A stretch of DNA of 64,000 nucleotides, taken from Veillonella parvula (lineage in GTDB: Bacteria; Bacillota; Negativicutes; Veillonellales; Veillonellaceae). Positions 8,603 through 17,091 of this stretch are shown piece after piece (the first letter of the stretch is position 1; each line of letters begins with the position of its first letter). The notes beneath the pieces are model-generated. The model ran no database searches and had not been told where the DNA came from. It saw only the letters and a program-made list of their open reading frames with translations. The stretch is taken from NCBI RefSeq assembly GCF_036456085.1, contig NZ_CP138632.1, forward strand, positions 434,001-498,000, in the 5' to 3' direction. Position numbers and translations under genes: made by a program.

Positions 8603-9136
8603 ATGCTAAAAGATATTTTAATTGTAGACGGCTATAATGTTATTTTTGCTTGGACTCATTTGAAAAAATTGGCTCATGAGTCTTTAGAACATGCGAGAAT
8701 GGAGCTTCGAGATAGATTGTTGAACTATGGTAAATTTAAGGGTTACGAAGTAATCCTTGTATTTGATGGTAAGTATACAAAATCTGGAGGTTCCATTGAA
8801 TCTATTACAAGTGGATTTATCGAAGTGTATACTGAGGATGGAGAAACGGCGGATTCCTTTATTGAACGAGAGGTATTTTTACGTAAAGGCAAATATACTA
8901 ATGTATATGTTGTAACCTCCGATGGGGCAGAACAGAATCAAATTCTAGGCTCTGGCGGGTTGCGCATTCCTGCTCGTGAGTTGCAAAATATGATTCGTAT
9001 TGCTAAGGAAGAAGAACGACTTCAATATGCTCATGAACATAGACGTGATCAATTCTCAGTGCGTCGTAATGAAGTGGGAGGTTTATTATCTCCTGAAGTT
9101 GCTGAAAAGCTCGAGAAATTGCGTCGAGGTCATTGA
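8603..9136 (+). CDS. yacP: NYN-domain RNA-binding/nuclease-like protein, YacP family
   Basis: The N-terminus has the NYN (PIN-like) signature ILIVDGYNVIFAW, and acidic residues follow in LVFDGKYTKSGG, EDGETADSFIE and VVTSDGAEQ. YacP-type proteins (Bacillus Rae1) cleave mRNA on the ribosome; that role is carried over from the family. At 177 aa the length is typical. The start ATG at 8603 is two bases after rlmB, with only a weak ribosome-binding site, so coupling is likely. A promoter for sigH begins right behind its stop. Confidence 0.85.
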   Translation: MLKDILIVDGYNVIFAWTHLKKLAHESLEHARMELRDRLLNYGKFKGYEVILVFDGKYTKSGGSIESITSGFIEVYTEDGETADSFIEREVFLRKGKYTNVYVVTSDGAEQNQILGSGGLRIPARELQNMIRIAKEEERLQYAHEHRRDQFSVRRNEVGGLLSPEVAEKLEKLRRGH

Positions 9137-9139
9137 TAG

Positions 9140-9168
9140 TTGAAAATCATATACCGTTCCAGTATAAT
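9140..9168 (+). promoter_or_regulatory. Promoter of sigH-secG
   Basis: TTGAAA at 9140-9145 and TATAAT at 9163-9168 with a 17-base spacer form a near-consensus promoter immediately after the yacP stop. Confidence 0.8.
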
Positions 9169-9209
9169 AAATATATTGGTTTTTCTCGCTCAATTGTAAG
9201 GAGGAGCTT

Positions 9210-9884
9210 ATGAAAATGATTCATACACGCAAGTCCGATTACAATTTCAAGGAAATGACCGATGAGCAAGTTGTGGTCATAGCTCAGGAAGAGCAAAATG
9301 AGTTTGCAATCGATTATATTGTTAATAAATATAAGAACTTTGTAAGAGCTAAGGCTCGCTCCTATTTTTTGGTAGGTGCCGACCGAGAGGATATCATCCA
9401 AGAAGGGATGATTGGACTCTATAAGGCGACGCGAGATTTTAAACATGATAAATTAGCGTCTTTTAGAGCCTTTGCGGAACTTTGTATAACTAGACAAATT
9501 ATTACAGCTATTAAATCGGCTACAAGACAAAAACATGCGCCTTTGAACTCCTATATATCCTTAAATAAACCGGTGTATACAGAGGACTCTGAGCGTACAT
9601 TGATTGAAATGCTATCTTCAACAAAGATTACAAATCCTGAAGACCTCATTATCAGTCAAGAGGAACTAGATGATATTGAGCGCAATATTGGTCATATTTT
9701 AAGTGATCTCGAATGGGAAGTCTTGGAAGGATACCTTGATGGACGTTCCTATCAAGAAATGGCTGAGGTCACAGATCGTAGTGTTAAATCTATTGATAAT
9801 GCGCTACAAAGGGTAAAACGTAAATTAGAGAAGTATTTAGAACATCGTGTATTGGGCTCGCATCGAGCATCACAGGAAGGATGA
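9210..9884 (+). CDS. sigH: RNA polymerase sigma factor of the SigH/Spo0H type
   Basis: A 224-aa sigma-70-family factor. Region 2 is visible in FVRAKARSYFLVGADREDIIQEGMIGLYKA (quoted in parts: DREDIIQEGMIGLYKA), and region 4 with its helix-turn-helix lies near the C-terminus (SYQEMAEVTDRSVKSIDNAL). In Bacillus SigH controls sporulation and competence entry; in non-sporulating relatives the homologue is often linked to competence. The comM and dprA genes in this window fit that idea but do not prove it. The ribosome-binding site AAGGAGGAG is strong. Its stop overlaps an alternative start of secG. Confidence 0.88.
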   Translation: MKMIHTRKSDYNFKEMTDEQVVVIAQEEQNEFAIDYIVNKYKNFVRAKARSYFLVGADREDIIQEGMIGLYKATRDFKHDKLASFRAFAELCITRQIITAIKSATRQKHAPLNSYISLNKPVYTEDSERTLIEMLSSTKITNPEDLIISQEELDDIERNIGHILSDLEWEVLEGYLDGRSYQEMAEVTDRSVKSIDNALQRVKRKLEKYLEHRVLGSHRASQEG

Positions 9885-9889
9885 CAGTC

Positions 9890-10126
9890 GTGACAAATTT
9901 CTTAATGATTGTAGAAGTAATCGTATCTATTTTATTAATTGTAGTAGTTGTTGCACAAAATAGCAAAAATGCAGGCATGGGCGGTGCTGTTTCTGGTGCG
10001 GCAGACTCTTCTTTTGGTGGTAAGCAACGCGGTTTAGATGCTTTCTTATCTAAATGTACGATTATATTGGGGATTATCTTTGCTGTGTTGAGCTTAGTGT
10101 TAGGGGCAATGATTAATCAATTCTAA
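9890..10126 (+). CDS. secG: Preprotein translocase subunit SecG
   Basis: A small inner-membrane subunit of the SecYEG channel. It has two hydrophobic helices, separated by a glycine/serine-rich loop with the family signature GAVSGAADSSFGG. An ATG at 9881 would place the ribosome-binding site directly against the start, so GTG at 9890, 9 bases after AGGAAGG, is preferred and gives 78 residues. It is co-transcribed with sigH and followed by a strong terminator. Confidence 0.9.
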   Translation: MTNFLMIVEVIVSILLIVVVVAQNSKNAGMGGAVSGAADSSFGGKQRGLDAFLSKCTIILGIIFAVLSLVLGAMINQF

Positions 10127-10131
10127 TGATG

Positions 10132-10156
10132 AAAGCCTGCTTTGCAGGCTTTTTCT
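10132..10156 (+). terminator. Terminator after secG
   Basis: AAAGCCTGC and GCAGGCTTT form a 9-base stem with a 3-base loop, followed by TTTCTTTTTT. It lies only 28 bases before rnr, so rnr may depend partly on read-through. Confidence 0.9.
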
Positions 10157-10184
10157 TTTTTCATCCTAATAAGGGGGTGCAGAT

Positions 10185-12548
10185 TTGAAGAAGAAGGTAT
10201 TGGACTTTTATAAATCTATACAACCACATGCATACCATATTGAGGATGCAGCAATGGATAATCGTATTCGAGGTGGCAAAGATCTTGAAATGTTTATTCG
10301 ATCTGCGAAAATGCTCGCCCGTGAAGGCGTATTAACTTCATCTCGACCAGATGTATACCGATATGAAGATCAACAGCATGAAGAATATGAAGGTATCTAC
10401 AAAGGATATCGTAAATCTTATGGATTTGTTATTATGCTAAATGATGAAGATATTTATGTAGCAGAACAAAATAAAGGAACTACTATGCATAATGATAAGG
10501 TACGTGTTCGTATTGTACCATCAGATTATACAAAGCATAAACGTGAAGGCATCATCGTTGATGTTATTGAGCGTGCTAATGAAACCATAGTTGGTACTTA
10601 CGACAGACAACAACACTTCGGCTTTGTTGTACCAGATGATGAACGTATTGGAACAGATATTTTTGTAGATTTAAAAGATACTTTAGATGCTCGGAGTGGA
10701 GCTAAGGTACTAGTAAAAATTACAAAATGGCCTGAAGGCAATAAAAAACCTGAAGGAATTATAACAGAAATTTTAGGCTATAAGGGGGATGTAGGCCTAG
10801 ACATTAACTGTATTATGGCTAATCATAAGATTCCTTTTGCATTCCCTAAAGAGGTAATTGAGGCAAGTGAGAAGATAGATACTATTGTTCATGAAGATCC
10901 GAAGCGGTGGGATCTTAGAGACTTACAAATGGTAACTATCGATGGAGAAGATGCAAAAGATCTTGACGATGCTGTAAGTGGTCGTAAATTACCAAATGGT
11001 AATTATGAACTAGGCGTACACATTGCGGATGTTAGTCATTATGTTACTTCAGGCCAGCCTATTGATAATGAAGCATACAAGCGGGGGACTTCAGTTTACT
11101 TAGTGGACCGCGTAGTACCAATGTTACCAGAGGTATTATCGAATGGTATTTGTAGTTTAAATGCCCATGAAGATCGCTATGCTATGACGTGTATGATGGA
11201 AATTGATGATTCAGGTACAGTTGTTAATTATCGTATTCGTCCGTCTATTATCCATGTAGGACGTCGTTGCAGCTATAAAGAAGTTTATAAAGCGTTAGAG
11301 GAAAATATTGTTCCTGACGATTTAGTAGATTTTATTCCTATGCTTCGTGACTTAGCAGAAATTTCTAAGATTTTAAATCGTATGCGTCGTCGTAGAGGGG
11401 CATTAGACTTTGATTTTTCGGAATATAAGGTATTACTTGATCTCGATGGTACACCGTTGCGTATCGTAAAACGCGATCGAACTATGGCAGAGCGGCTTAT
11501 CGAAGAATGTATGCTCATTGCTAATGAGACGGTAGCTACGCATTTAAAGGATACTCAACGTACATCGGTATATCGTATTCATGAACATCCTAGTGAAGAA
11601 AAATTGGATTTATTCCAAAAGGTATTACATTATTTAGGTCAAACTCTTGTCCTTAGTGCTGATGGTGTAACACCACGAGATTTCCAAAAAATCCTTGATG
11701 TAGTGAAGGGACAAGATATCGAGCAAGTGGCTCAAATTATGACCTTACGTTCTATGCAGCAAGCGAAATATAGCATTGAAAACGTCGGCCATTTTGGGTT
11801 AGCATCCACTTGCTATACGCATTTTACATCTCCCATTAGACGTTATCCGGATTTGATGGTACATCGACTTTTAAAAGCGGATATGCACTGGAAGGGTGGA
11901 TACTCTAAACGAGATGTAGATGAAGCTTTCTTAGCTGGTGCTGTGGAACATTCTTCCATACAAGAACAAGTGGCAACCGAGGCAGAACGAGAAACTACGG
12001 ATCTAAAGAAGACTCAATACATGGTTCCATTTGTAGGTGAAGTTTTTGAAGGCACTATTGCGAGCATAACCTCCTTTGGCATGTTCGTAGAGTTAGAGAA
12101 TGGTATCGACGGTCTCGTGCATATTAGCATGATGAACGACGATTATTATTTCTTTGACGAAGAACATTTTGTTCTTGTTGGTAAGCGGACAGGTAAAACC
12201 TATCACTTAGGTGAAAAGGTTACTGTTACACTTGTAAAAGCCGATGTAGAAAAGAAACAAATCGATTTTGTTCTTGGTGAAGTAGATAATCTGATGGCTA
12301 TCCAAGAACAATTGAGTAGTGGCTCTGACCATGCTACTAGTCGTGATGGTTTTGGAAATCTAAAGGGGCGAAAGTCATCCCGAAAAAACGGTAGAAAAAC
12401 TTCTAAACGAGATGATTCAAAAGCTGGGCGTTCTAGATATGATGCTTTCAGTAAAAAATCTAAAAAAGGTAAATCGAGTCGCAAGAAGTCAAATAAAGCT
12501 ACAAAACGTAGTCAATCTAAAAAATCTAAAAGTAAACGTAAACGATAG
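10185..12548 (+). CDS. rnr: Ribonuclease R
   Basis: A processive 3'-5' exoribonuclease of the RNB family that degrades structured RNA and, with tmRNA-SmpB, non-stop messages. Order along its 787 residues: cold-shock-like domains, the RNB catalytic domain with the acidic motif TIDGEDAKDLDDAVSG (about residue 249 onward) and TSPIRRYPDLMVHR, an S1 domain (GTIASITSFGMFVELENG), and a long lysine/serine-rich tail. The start is TTG at 10185 behind AAGGGGGTG. It is followed after 8 bases by smpB, with ssrA 3 kb on, so the trans-translation genes are near each other. Confidence 0.95.
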   Translation: MKKKVLDFYKSIQPHAYHIEDAAMDNRIRGGKDLEMFIRSAKMLAREGVLTSSRPDVYRYEDQQHEEYEGIYKGYRKSYGFVIMLNDEDIYVAEQNKGTTMHNDKVRVRIVPSDYTKHKREGIIVDVIERANETIVGTYDRQQHFGFVVPDDERIGTDIFVDLKDTLDARSGAKVLVKITKWPEGNKKPEGIITEILGYKGDVGLDINCIMANHKIPFAFPKEVIEASEKIDTIVHEDPKRWDLRDLQMVTIDGEDAKDLDDAVSGRKLPNGNYELGVHIADVSHYVTSGQPIDNEAYKRGTSVYLVDRVVPMLPEVLSNGICSLNAHEDRYAMTCMMEIDDSGTVVNYRIRPSIIHVGRRCSYKEVYKALEENIVPDDLVDFIPMLRDLAEISKILNRMRRRRGALDFDFSEYKVLLDLDGTPLRIVKRDRTMAERLIEECMLIANETVATHLKDTQRTSVYRIHEHPSEEKLDLFQKVLHYLGQTLVLSADGVTPRDFQKILDVVKGQDIEQVAQIMTLRSMQQAKYSIENVGHFGLASTCYTHFTSPIRRYPDLMVHRLLKADMHWKGGYSKRDVDEAFLAGAVEHSSIQEQVATEAERETTDLKKTQYMVPFVGEVFEGTIASITSFGMFVELENGIDGLVHISMMNDDYYFFDEEHFVLVGKRTGKTYHLGEKVTVTLVKADVEKKQIDFVLGEVDNLMAIQEQLSSGSDHATSRDGFGNLKGRKSSRKNGRKTSKRDDSKAGRSRYDAFSKKSKKGKSSRKKSNKATKRSQSKKSKSKRKR

Positions 12549-12556
12549 AGGAGAAT

Positions 12557-13027
12557 ATGGCAAAGAAATCTAGCCCATCGCTTATTGCTGACAATCGTAA
12601 GGCGCGTCATGATTTTCATATTCATGAAACCTATGAAGCTGGTATTGCTTTAACAGGAACTGAAATAAAGTCTATTCGTCAAGGTAAGCTTAATCTTAAG
12701 GACAGCTTTTGTCGTATAGATAAAGGGGAAATTTTATTGTATGGTGTACATATCAGTCCGTATGAACAAGGTAATCGTTTTAACCATGAACCGGAGCGGA
12801 CACGCAAGTTGTTGATGCATAAATCTGAAATCAATAAGTTACATGCTCAAGTTAAGGAAAAAGGATTTTCTTTAGTGCCGCTAAACTTTCATTTCAGTCA
12901 CGGTTATGTAAAGGTTACTGTAGGTCTAGTAACTGGTAAGAAACTTTATGACAAGCGTCAAGATATGGCGGAACGTGATGCCAAGCGCGATATTGCTAAG
13001 CGAATCAAAGAACAACAAAAATATTAA
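12557..13027 (+). CDS. smpB: SsrA-binding protein SmpB
   Basis: SmpB binds tmRNA and takes it to ribosomes stalled on truncated mRNA. Family hallmarks are YEAGIALTGTEIKSIRQGK, the HISPYEQGN stretch and a basic tail that enters the decoding site. At 156 aa the length is normal. The ribosome-binding site is AGAGGAGA, and the gene follows rnr by 8 bases. It ends with a terminator at 13035. Confidence 0.96.
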   Translation: MAKKSSPSLIADNRKARHDFHIHETYEAGIALTGTEIKSIRQGKLNLKDSFCRIDKGEILLYGVHISPYEQGNRFNHEPERTRKLLMHKSEINKLHAQVKEKGFSLVPLNFHFSHGYVKVTVGLVTGKKLYDKRQDMAERDAKRDIAKRIKEQQKY

Positions 13028-13034
13028 GAGTCAT

Positions 13035-13069
13035 AAGGAATCAAGTCGATATGGCTTGGTTCTTTTTTT
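13035..13069 (+). terminator. Terminator after smpB
   Basis: AAGGAATCAAG pairs with CTTGGTTCTTT (one G-T pair) around an 8-base loop and runs into a stretch of seven T. Confidence 0.8.
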
Positions 13070-13100
13070 ATATATTTGTTAACTATATTATTTTTAGTGG

Positions 13101-13129
13101 TTGATAAAAATACAGTGAGAATTTATAAT
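13101..13129 (+). promoter_or_regulatory. Promoter of the biotin operon
   Basis: TTGATA at 13101-13106 and TATAAT at 13124-13129 with exactly 17 bases between them. The -10 box overlaps the left half of a BirA-like inverted repeat, so the repressor would block this promoter. Confidence 0.8.
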
Positions 13130-13161
13130 GTAAACAATAAGAGGTGTTTGTAGTTGACATT
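13127..13161 (+). promoter_or_regulatory. Candidate BirA operator (biotin repressor site)
   Basis: AATGTAAAC at 13127-13135 and GTTGACATT at 13153-13161 are inverted repeats matching at 8 of 9 positions. They are 17 bases apart, which, counting the flanking base of each half-site, corresponds to the N15 spacing of known BirA operators (TGTWAAC...GTTWACA). The site overlaps the -10 box and start point of a promoter ahead of biotin genes. The pattern is seen directly; BirA binding is inferred. Confidence 0.7.
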
Positions 13162-13183
13162 TTCTAAGTAGAGGAGATATATT

Positions 13184-13684
13184 ATGAATCAGAACATTCG
13201 GTACATTACAGAGGTTGCTATTTTAACTGCCATGATTACTGTATTAGGGGCTATTAAAATACCTAATGTCATTCCAGGTATAGAGTTTCAACTATCAGCC
13301 CCGTTGGCGGTAGCGATATGTGCCGTATTCGGATTTAAAAAGTATATTATAAGTGGTTGTTTATCTAGTCTAATAGGCTTAGCATTAGGTACTCAAACTA
13401 TTTTAAATGTTATGATTGCTATGCAATTCCGGCTCATTGTGGGACTAATCCTTTGGATTTGCCATAATCACATGATAGGTATTATGGTTTCTGGTCCAAT
13501 TGCATCTGCTTTAGCGCGATTATCCTTGTCTTTATACGTTGGTAAGGCTGCATTACCGATGATAGCTCTCGCAGTTCCAGGTATGATCTTTACAGTAATT
13601 ATGGCACCAGTATTTGTGAAAGTATTCCATAAAATTCACAACCAAGTACCTCAAAGTAATGTAGTTAAAGGTAAGGTATCATAA
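13184..13684 (+). CDS. Small polytopic membrane protein, probable ECF-type S component of the biotin operon
   Basis: A 166-aa protein with about five hydrophobic helices. The N-terminus (ITEVAILTAMITVLGAIKIP, then IPGIEFQLSAPLAVA) resembles substrate-binding S components of ECF transporters. It is first in an operon with bioW and bioF, whose ATG overlaps its stop, and behind a BirA-like operator. A role in uptake of biotin, pimelate or another precursor follows from context only. It is not a clear BioY by eye, and no ECF ATPase or T component is nearby, so it would have to use shared modules encoded elsewhere. Start ATG follows AGAGGAGAT. Confidence 0.6.
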   Translation: MNQNIRYITEVAILTAMITVLGAIKIPNVIPGIEFQLSAPLAVAICAVFGFKKYIISGCLSSLIGLALGTQTILNVMIAMQFRLIVGLILWICHNHMIGIMVSGPIASALARLSLSLYVGKAALPMIALAVPGMIFTVIMAPVFVKVFHKIHNQVPQSNVVKGKVS

Positions 13685-14412
13685 TGGACGAATTATATAG
13701 TGTGCGTATGCGCGCGGCTCAAGGTGGTCCCCATGAAAACGGGGGCCACCATATTTCTGGCGCAGAACGCATTGTGACCTTAAATCAAGTTGGAGCTATC
13801 GCTCAGTCTTTAGCCGAACGAGCACTACATCATAGTAAGGGGACAGCTGATTTTATCAATATTACAGTGGACTTGATTCCTTCAGAAACAATTACATATA
13901 TAGAATGCTTAAAAGTAAATGAACATTTTGCTAATACTGTTGCTGAGGCGCATCAATTAGCTGTTGAACTTTTACAGGGCGCTGATATTAGTGAAACTGC
14001 TGTTAAACATGCTATTTATCTATTAGAAGGTTTAGATTCATCTATGCGAGGTGCTATGTTGGTTGACGCAATTTCTGGTGAGCGCATAGATTCTGGTAAC
14101 CGTGGTGTTCGCGTGAGTCATATGGACTCCTTTGATTCTGAAAAACTAGGGGATAATGAACATATGAGAGAGGCCTTAGTATTGGCCTCTAAAGTACAAT
14201 CTGCTGAAGGGATTGTAGGTGAATTATGTTGGTCTGATGATCCTGATTACACAGTAGGCTATGTGGCTTGCAATGATATTTACCATCGAATTCCTAGCAT
14301 GAAAGAATTTGGATCTAATCTAGGAGGGCGTGTATTTTTTGTTAAAACAAATACTGATGTGGACTGTGTAATCAAGTATTTGGAAAAAGCACCAGTACTT
14401 GTTCAGCGGTGA
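13684..14412 (+). CDS. bioW: 6-carboxyhexanoate-CoA ligase (pimeloyl-CoA synthetase)
   Basis: BioW joins pimelate to CoA with ATP, giving pimeloyl-CoA for biotin synthesis. The N-terminus YSVRMRAAQGG followed by HISGAERIV is characteristic, and the 242-aa length is normal for the family. Near the C-terminus are GGRVFFVKTN and a short tail. The ATG at 13684 shares a base with the upstream stop. The product feeds BioF encoded next, so the strain appears to use free pimelate rather than the BioC/BioH route, at least from what is visible. Confidence 0.92.
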   Translation: MDELYSVRMRAAQGGPHENGGHHISGAERIVTLNQVGAIAQSLAERALHHSKGTADFINITVDLIPSETITYIECLKVNEHFANTVAEAHQLAVELLQGADISETAVKHAIYLLEGLDSSMRGAMLVDAISGERIDSGNRGVRVSHMDSFDSEKLGDNEHMREALVLASKVQSAEGIVGELCWSDDPDYTVGYVACNDIYHRIPSMKEFGSNLGGRVFFVKTNTDVDCVIKYLEKAPVLVQR

Positions 14413-14416
14413 TTGT

Positions 14417-15577
14417 ATGTATAAATTCTTCCAAGAGCAATTAGATAATAAAATCAATAACCTAAATTTGCGCACATTAACGGAATATTGCCCTATAGAC
14501 GCAGTACGGGTTAGAAGAGATGATAAAGAATATTTGATGATGGCATCAAATAACTATTTAGGGCTTACTTTTGATGAACGTGTAATAGAAGGGGCCATTA
14601 AAGGGGCTCAACAATATGGTACTGGATCAGGTGGATCGCGTCTAGTATCCGGTACATTTCCCTTGTTTACAGATCTTGAAAGAGAACTAGCAAAATTTAA
14701 GAATACAGAAAAAGCCCTCGTATTTAATACGGGTTACATGGCAAATGTAGGAACCATTTCTGCCATAGCAGATAAGAATACTATTATTTTTAGCGATGCT
14801 TTAAATCATGCTAGTATTATAGATGGTTGTAGACTGAGTAGAGGATCTGTAAAGGCTTATAACCATTGTGATGTAGACGAATTAAAGTATTTATTGAAAG
14901 AAGTAGAACGAAATACAAGAAAGCTAATTGTCACAGATGGTGTATTTAGCATGGATGGCGATATAGCTCCATTGGATAAGCTCTACGAGCTTAGCCGTGA
15001 GTATAATGCTTTACTTATGGTAGACGATGCTCATGCGACGGGTACCATTGGTAGCGGTCATGGAACGGCTGCTTATTATGGTCTTGAAAAAGAAGTGGAT
15101 ATTCAGCTAGGTACATTGAGCAAATCGTTAGGTTCTGTTGGCGGCTATGTAGCTGCTAATAGCACCATCATTGATTATCTTGTGAATATGAGTCGTAGCT
15201 TTATATTCTCCACTGCATTATCTCCTGCTGACATAGGGGCAGCCCTGGCTGCATTATATGTTCTTGAGTCTGATACATCTGTTTTAAGGCGACTACAAAA
15301 TACTGTGAACTATATGGCAGATTGCTTAAATTCTATAGGAATATATGCTACGAATGATACTCCAATTTTCCCAATACTTATCGGTAGTAATGAGGATACT
15401 CTAACAGTATCAAATTATTTATACAATGCTGGAATTATAGGTACAGCGATACGTCCGCCTACAGTTCCTGTTGGTGAAAGTAGAATTCGTTTAACCGTTA
15501 CAGCTGCTCATAATAAAGAACAAATTGATTATGTGTGCCAATCACTGCATAATGCTTTGAAGCAATTAGACTCATGA
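14417..15577 (+). CDS. bioF: 8-amino-7-oxononanoate synthase
   Basis: A PLP-dependent alpha-oxoamine synthase that condenses pimeloyl-CoA with alanine. Visible are the substrate loop SNNYLGLTFDERV, the GTGSGGSRLVSGT stretch, the PLP-binding VDDAHATGTIG, and the PLP lysine in GTLSKSLGSVGGYVA. The frame is open from TTG 14399, but ATG at 14417 (MYKFFQEQ) matches the family start and gives 386 residues. It ends the biotin operon; bioA, bioD and bioB are not in this window. Confidence 0.92.
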   Translation: MYKFFQEQLDNKINNLNLRTLTEYCPIDAVRVRRDDKEYLMMASNNYLGLTFDERVIEGAIKGAQQYGTGSGGSRLVSGTFPLFTDLERELAKFKNTEKALVFNTGYMANVGTISAIADKNTIIFSDALNHASIIDGCRLSRGSVKAYNHCDVDELKYLLKEVERNTRKLIVTDGVFSMDGDIAPLDKLYELSREYNALLMVDDAHATGTIGSGHGTAAYYGLEKEVDIQLGTLSKSLGSVGGYVAANSTIIDYLVNMSRSFIFSTALSPADIGAALAALYVLESDTSVLRRLQNTVNYMADCLNSIGIYATNDTPIFPILIGSNEDTLTVSNYLYNAGIIGTAIRPPTVPVGESRIRLTVTAAHNKEQIDYVCQSLHNALKQLDS

Positions 15578-15707
15578 TAGTAGATAATATATCTAAATAA
15601 AGACAGTATTAAAAGAATCCTAAATTGATTGGTTAATTAGTCTATATTAGATAAATCGAGTAGTCTAAGAAGAGTGAATATATCTGAACTGTAAAGGTTT
15701 CATACAA

Positions 15708-15736
15708 TTGACAGTAATACCAAATAGGCTTATAAT
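15708..15736 (+). promoter_or_regulatory. Consensus promoter of ssrA
   Basis: TTGACA at 15708-15713, a 17-base spacer and TATAAT at 15731-15736: a perfect SigA-type promoter 16 bases before the mature tmRNA 5' end, as expected for an abundant stable RNA. Confidence 0.9.
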
Positions 15737-15752
15737 TATTAAACCGACGCAC

Positions 15753-16094
15753 GGGGATGTAAAGGTTTCGACAGGGGTGCGTGTGGTATAGATAGCGAGT
15801 CGGCGTTCCATGAGGCCGTTAAACGGTGGGAAAACATTTAAACGCAGAAGAAAATTTTGCATTAGCTGCATAAGCTACGTCCCTCATACTTGTGCCTACC
15901 AAGTGTGAATGGACGTCAAACAGTAGGCTGGTCTAATTTAGTTGTTCATATGAATTAGGCGAGACAATATGAACTGGGGTTGTGTAGCTTGTCTGTGAGC
16001 GATAGCAACCTGAGACTTAAATCATAGACTATACTCGGAGAAGTCTATATGGCAACACTCTTGGACAGGGGTTCGACTCCCCTCATCTCCACCA
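15753..16094 (+). ncRNA. ssrA: Transfer-messenger RNA (tmRNA)
   Basis: tmRNA rescues stalled ribosomes and tags the unfinished protein. The 5' end GGGGATGTAAAGGTTTCGAC pairs with the 3' end CATCTCC, forming the acceptor stem, and the sequence ends in an encoded CCA at 16092-16094. The T-arm sequence GGTTCGACTCCCC is just upstream. The resume codon GCA at 15844 opens a nine-codon tag, AEENFALAA, ending with TAA at 15871-15873. Pseudoknot regions follow. It has its own consensus promoter and a terminator at 16193. SmpB is encoded 2.7 kb upstream. Confidence 0.97.
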
Positions 16095-16192
16095 AAATAG
16101 AAGCGTACACTTTAAGAAATAAGTCTGCGCTTACAGATAAATTTGTGATTATTCGGCTATAATTGATATAGAACAGCCGATTAAATGGTTTT

Positions 16193-16226
16193 AAAACCGT
16201 CTAGGTAGATTCTTAGGCGGTTTTTT
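16193..16226 (+). terminator. Terminator after ssrA
   Basis: AAAACCGTCTAG and CTTAGGCGGTTTTTT form a stem with a 7-base loop and end in a T run. A second hairpin (TCGGCT with AGCCGA) lies at about 16153-16180, between tmRNA and the terminator. Confidence 0.85.
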
Positions 16227-16286
16227 GTATATTAATAATAAAACTTTTAAATTAATTTAAATAAAGAATCTTTGAGGTGATAAAGC

Positions 16287-16913
16287 ATGGAAATTTTACT
16301 TATGTCATATTTAGCAGGAACAAAAAATATAACAAAAAAGTATCTTTCAAAAATGATTTCGAATAAAATAGTTTTTATTCCTACTGCTGGAAATGTTGAA
16401 CCATATACTGGATATATTGATGAAGGTGTTGAGATGTTAAAATCTTTAGGATATAAATTGGAAATTATTGATATTTCTAAATATGATAAAGATTATTTAA
16501 AGGATAAATTTTCAAAGACTGAATGTATCTGTATATTTGGTGGTAACACATTTTATCTATTACAAGAGCTGAAAAAGAAAAATCTTATAGGCCTACTTTA
16601 TGAAAGAATCAAAGAAGGCTTATTTTATATTGGTGAATCTGCTGGCGCAATTATTATGTCTGAAAATATTGAATATAATCAGATAATGGATGATAAAAGT
16701 ATAGTATCTGAATTAGATGATTATACGGGTGTAAATGTATTTGATCATTATGTTGTGCCTCATTTAGGGGAGTATCCATTTGAAGAGACTGCTCAGAAAA
16801 CATTAGATACATATCAAGATAAGATACATTTAGTGCCGATCAACAATAATGAAGCGGTTTTAGTGGATAATAATGGTTATACGGTATTATTTGAAAGTAA
16901 AAAAGTAAACTAG
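16287..16913 (+). CDS. Peptidase S51-family protein (peptidase E-like)
   Basis: A 208-aa protein of the S51 class I glutamine amidotransferase-like peptidases, which act on Asp-X dipeptides or related peptides. The nucleophile elbow is visible as YIGESAGAIIMSENI with the catalytic Ser, preceded by IFGGNTFYLLQEL; a conserved His lies in DHYVVPHLGEYP. The ribosome-binding site GAGGTGAT is good. Base composition and codon use are more AT-rich and lysine/asparagine-rich than the flanking housekeeping genes, and it sits directly behind ssrA, a common integration hotspot, so horizontal gain is possible. No duplicate of the ssrA 3' end was seen beyond it. Confidence 0.82.
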   Translation: MEILLMSYLAGTKNITKKYLSKMISNKIVFIPTAGNVEPYTGYIDEGVEMLKSLGYKLEIIDISKYDKDYLKDKFSKTECICIFGGNTFYLLQELKKKNLIGLLYERIKEGLFYIGESAGAIIMSENIEYNQIMDDKSIVSELDDYTGVNVFDHYVVPHLGEYPFEETAQKTLDTYQDKIHLVPINNNEAVLVDNNGYTVLFESKKVN

Positions 16914-17062
16914 TGTTTTATAACTTTATATTTTTAAAGTTATAAGTGTTCATATTTGAATATTTACAATCAATAATTTTTATCGCTTTTGTTGTATACA
17001 ATGAATATGAATCCATTTAGATTTTATCTATGTTCTACAAAGGTAGAGGGGTATCAGAAAAA

Positions 17063-17091
17063 TTGACTTTATCTATAGAATCCTGTAAAAT
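17063..17091 (+). promoter_or_regulatory. Promoter of the RND efflux operon
   Basis: TTGACT at 17063-17068 and TAAAAT at 17086-17091, 17 bases apart, lie about 65 bases ahead of the adaptor gene. No obvious operator palindrome was noticed next to it. Confidence 0.7.

Noticed and set aside
13155-13183. TTGACA at 13155 as -35 box of the biotin operon
   Set aside because: A -10 at 17 bases would fall on the ribosome-binding site and start codon; TTGATA-17-TATAAT upstream is better and the TTGACA is part of the operator half-site.
15665-15871. Minus-strand reading frame across the tmRNA 5' half
   Set aside because: It lies over the conserved tmRNA sequence and has no independent support.
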